Assembly (NCBI GenBank): GCA_003484585.1
Contig: DNBZ01000305.1
Location: 1-6,256 of the forward strand
DNA: 6,256 nucleotides
Source of the DNA: Bacteroidota bacterium
GTDB lineage: Bacteria > Bacteroidota > Bacteroidia > NS11-12g > UBA9320
Direction: 5' to 3'
Below the pieces are notes generated by a model. The model was not told the DNA's origin. It saw only the letters and a program-made list of their open reading frames with translations, and ran no database searches. The position numbers and the translations under genes were made by a program. Of the stretch, positions 5,985 to 6,256 are shown in pieces (the first letter of the stretch is position 1; every line of letters begins with the position of its first letter).

Positions 5985-6256
5985 ATGAATAATATAGTAC
6001 TCTTTGACGGCGTGTGCAATCTCTGCAATAGGTCTGTAGATTTTATTATTCGCAATGAAAAATCAGATAAATTACAATTTGCGTCACTTCAATCTGATGT
6101 AGGAAAGAGTATTGTAAATAAGTCTGGACTTGATGAGATTCCTGATAGTGTAATGCTTTTTGTGGATGGCGAACTGCTAGTGCGATCCGACGCTGCACTA
6201 GCGATAAGCACTTACTTGAAACGGCCGTATGTGTATGGAATTATTTTTAAATACGT
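5985..6256 (+). CDS. DCC family (DUF393) thiol-disulfide oxidoreductase-like protein, 5' part
   Basis: Reading from the ATG at 5985 gives MNNIVLFDGVCNLCNRSV and an open frame to the window end (90 complete codons), so the gene is cut at its 3' end. The DxxCxxC signature (D8, C11, C14) directly after a hydrophobic first strand defines the DCC/DUF393 family, whose members have a predicted thioredoxin-like fold. Further family features are LQFASLQS (31-38), a PDSVMLFVDGELLVRSDAAL stretch (54-73) and the following A-I-x-x-Y-L. The two Cys suggest thiol-disulfide chemistry, but no substrate is established for these proteins as far as I know. There is no signal peptide, so it is probably cytoplasmic. 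It is transcribed divergently from hscA. Full family members are usually about 110-150 residues, so roughly the last third is missing. No Shine-Dalgarno site precedes the start. Confidence 0.85.
   Translation, partial: MNNIVLFDGVCNLCNRSVDFIIRNEKSDKLQFASLQSDVGKSIVNKSGLDEIPDSVMLFVDGELLVRSDAALAISTYLKRPYVYGIIFKY

Noticed and set aside
5888..6055. Upstream extension of the hscA frame by 56 residues to an ATG at 6055
   Set aside because: The extra residues do not resemble any Hsp70 N-terminus, would overlap the DCC gene by about 70 bases and cover both promoter-like regions; the ATG at 5887 gives the expected [11 protein letters not shown] start.

Overview
The window looks like chromosomal housekeeping DNA from a member of the Bacteroidota. 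The evidence is AT-rich sequence with heavy use of ATA, CTA and GTA codons, A-rich start contexts instead of Shine-Dalgarno sites, promoter-like boxes of the Bacteroidota type (TTTG / TAnnTTTG), and Bacteroidota-typical protein families (DUF2723 membrane protein, small acidic DUF2795 protein, PorT-like beta-barrel, MltD-like transglycosylase, DCC-family protein). The order or genus cannot be fixed from this sequence. I see no mobile element, CRISPR array, tRNA or rRNA.

Layout. Bases 1-2121 (+): the 3' end of a large DUF2723 membrane-protein gene, cut by the window start, followed after 2 spacer bases and a start at 1387 by an RlmB-type 23S rRNA 2'-O-methyltransferase; the two are probably cotranscribed. 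Bases 2122-2247 are an AT-rich spacer with an 8-bp inverted repeat and a recognisable promoter for the 73-residue DUF2795 protein (2248-2469, +). A hairpin with T-runs on both sides (2491-2524) then ends this gene and also the convergent minus-strand operon. That operon reads from right to left: hscA-type Hsp70 (5887-4034), a PorT-like outer-membrane beta-barrel protein (4034-3417) whose start codon overlaps the hscA stop as TAATG, and a periplasmic lytic transglycosylase (3402-2503) 14 bases further on. Right of hscA, a 97-base divergent region carries promoter-like boxes for both directions, and a DCC-family (DUF393) gene starts at 5985 (+) and runs off the window end.

How the genes relate. 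The DUF2723 protein, the beta-barrel and the transglycosylase all concern the cell envelope. RlmB acts on the ribosome, and the Hsp70 is a cytosolic chaperone of the HscA (Fe-S cluster biogenesis) type. No Fe-S assembly partner (hscB, iscU, fdx, suf genes) is visible beside it. The most notable points are structural: a chaperone gene translationally linked to an outer-membrane protein gene, a stop codon inside a two-way terminator hairpin, and overlapping divergent promoter boxes. I found nothing that clearly amounts to a new biological system.
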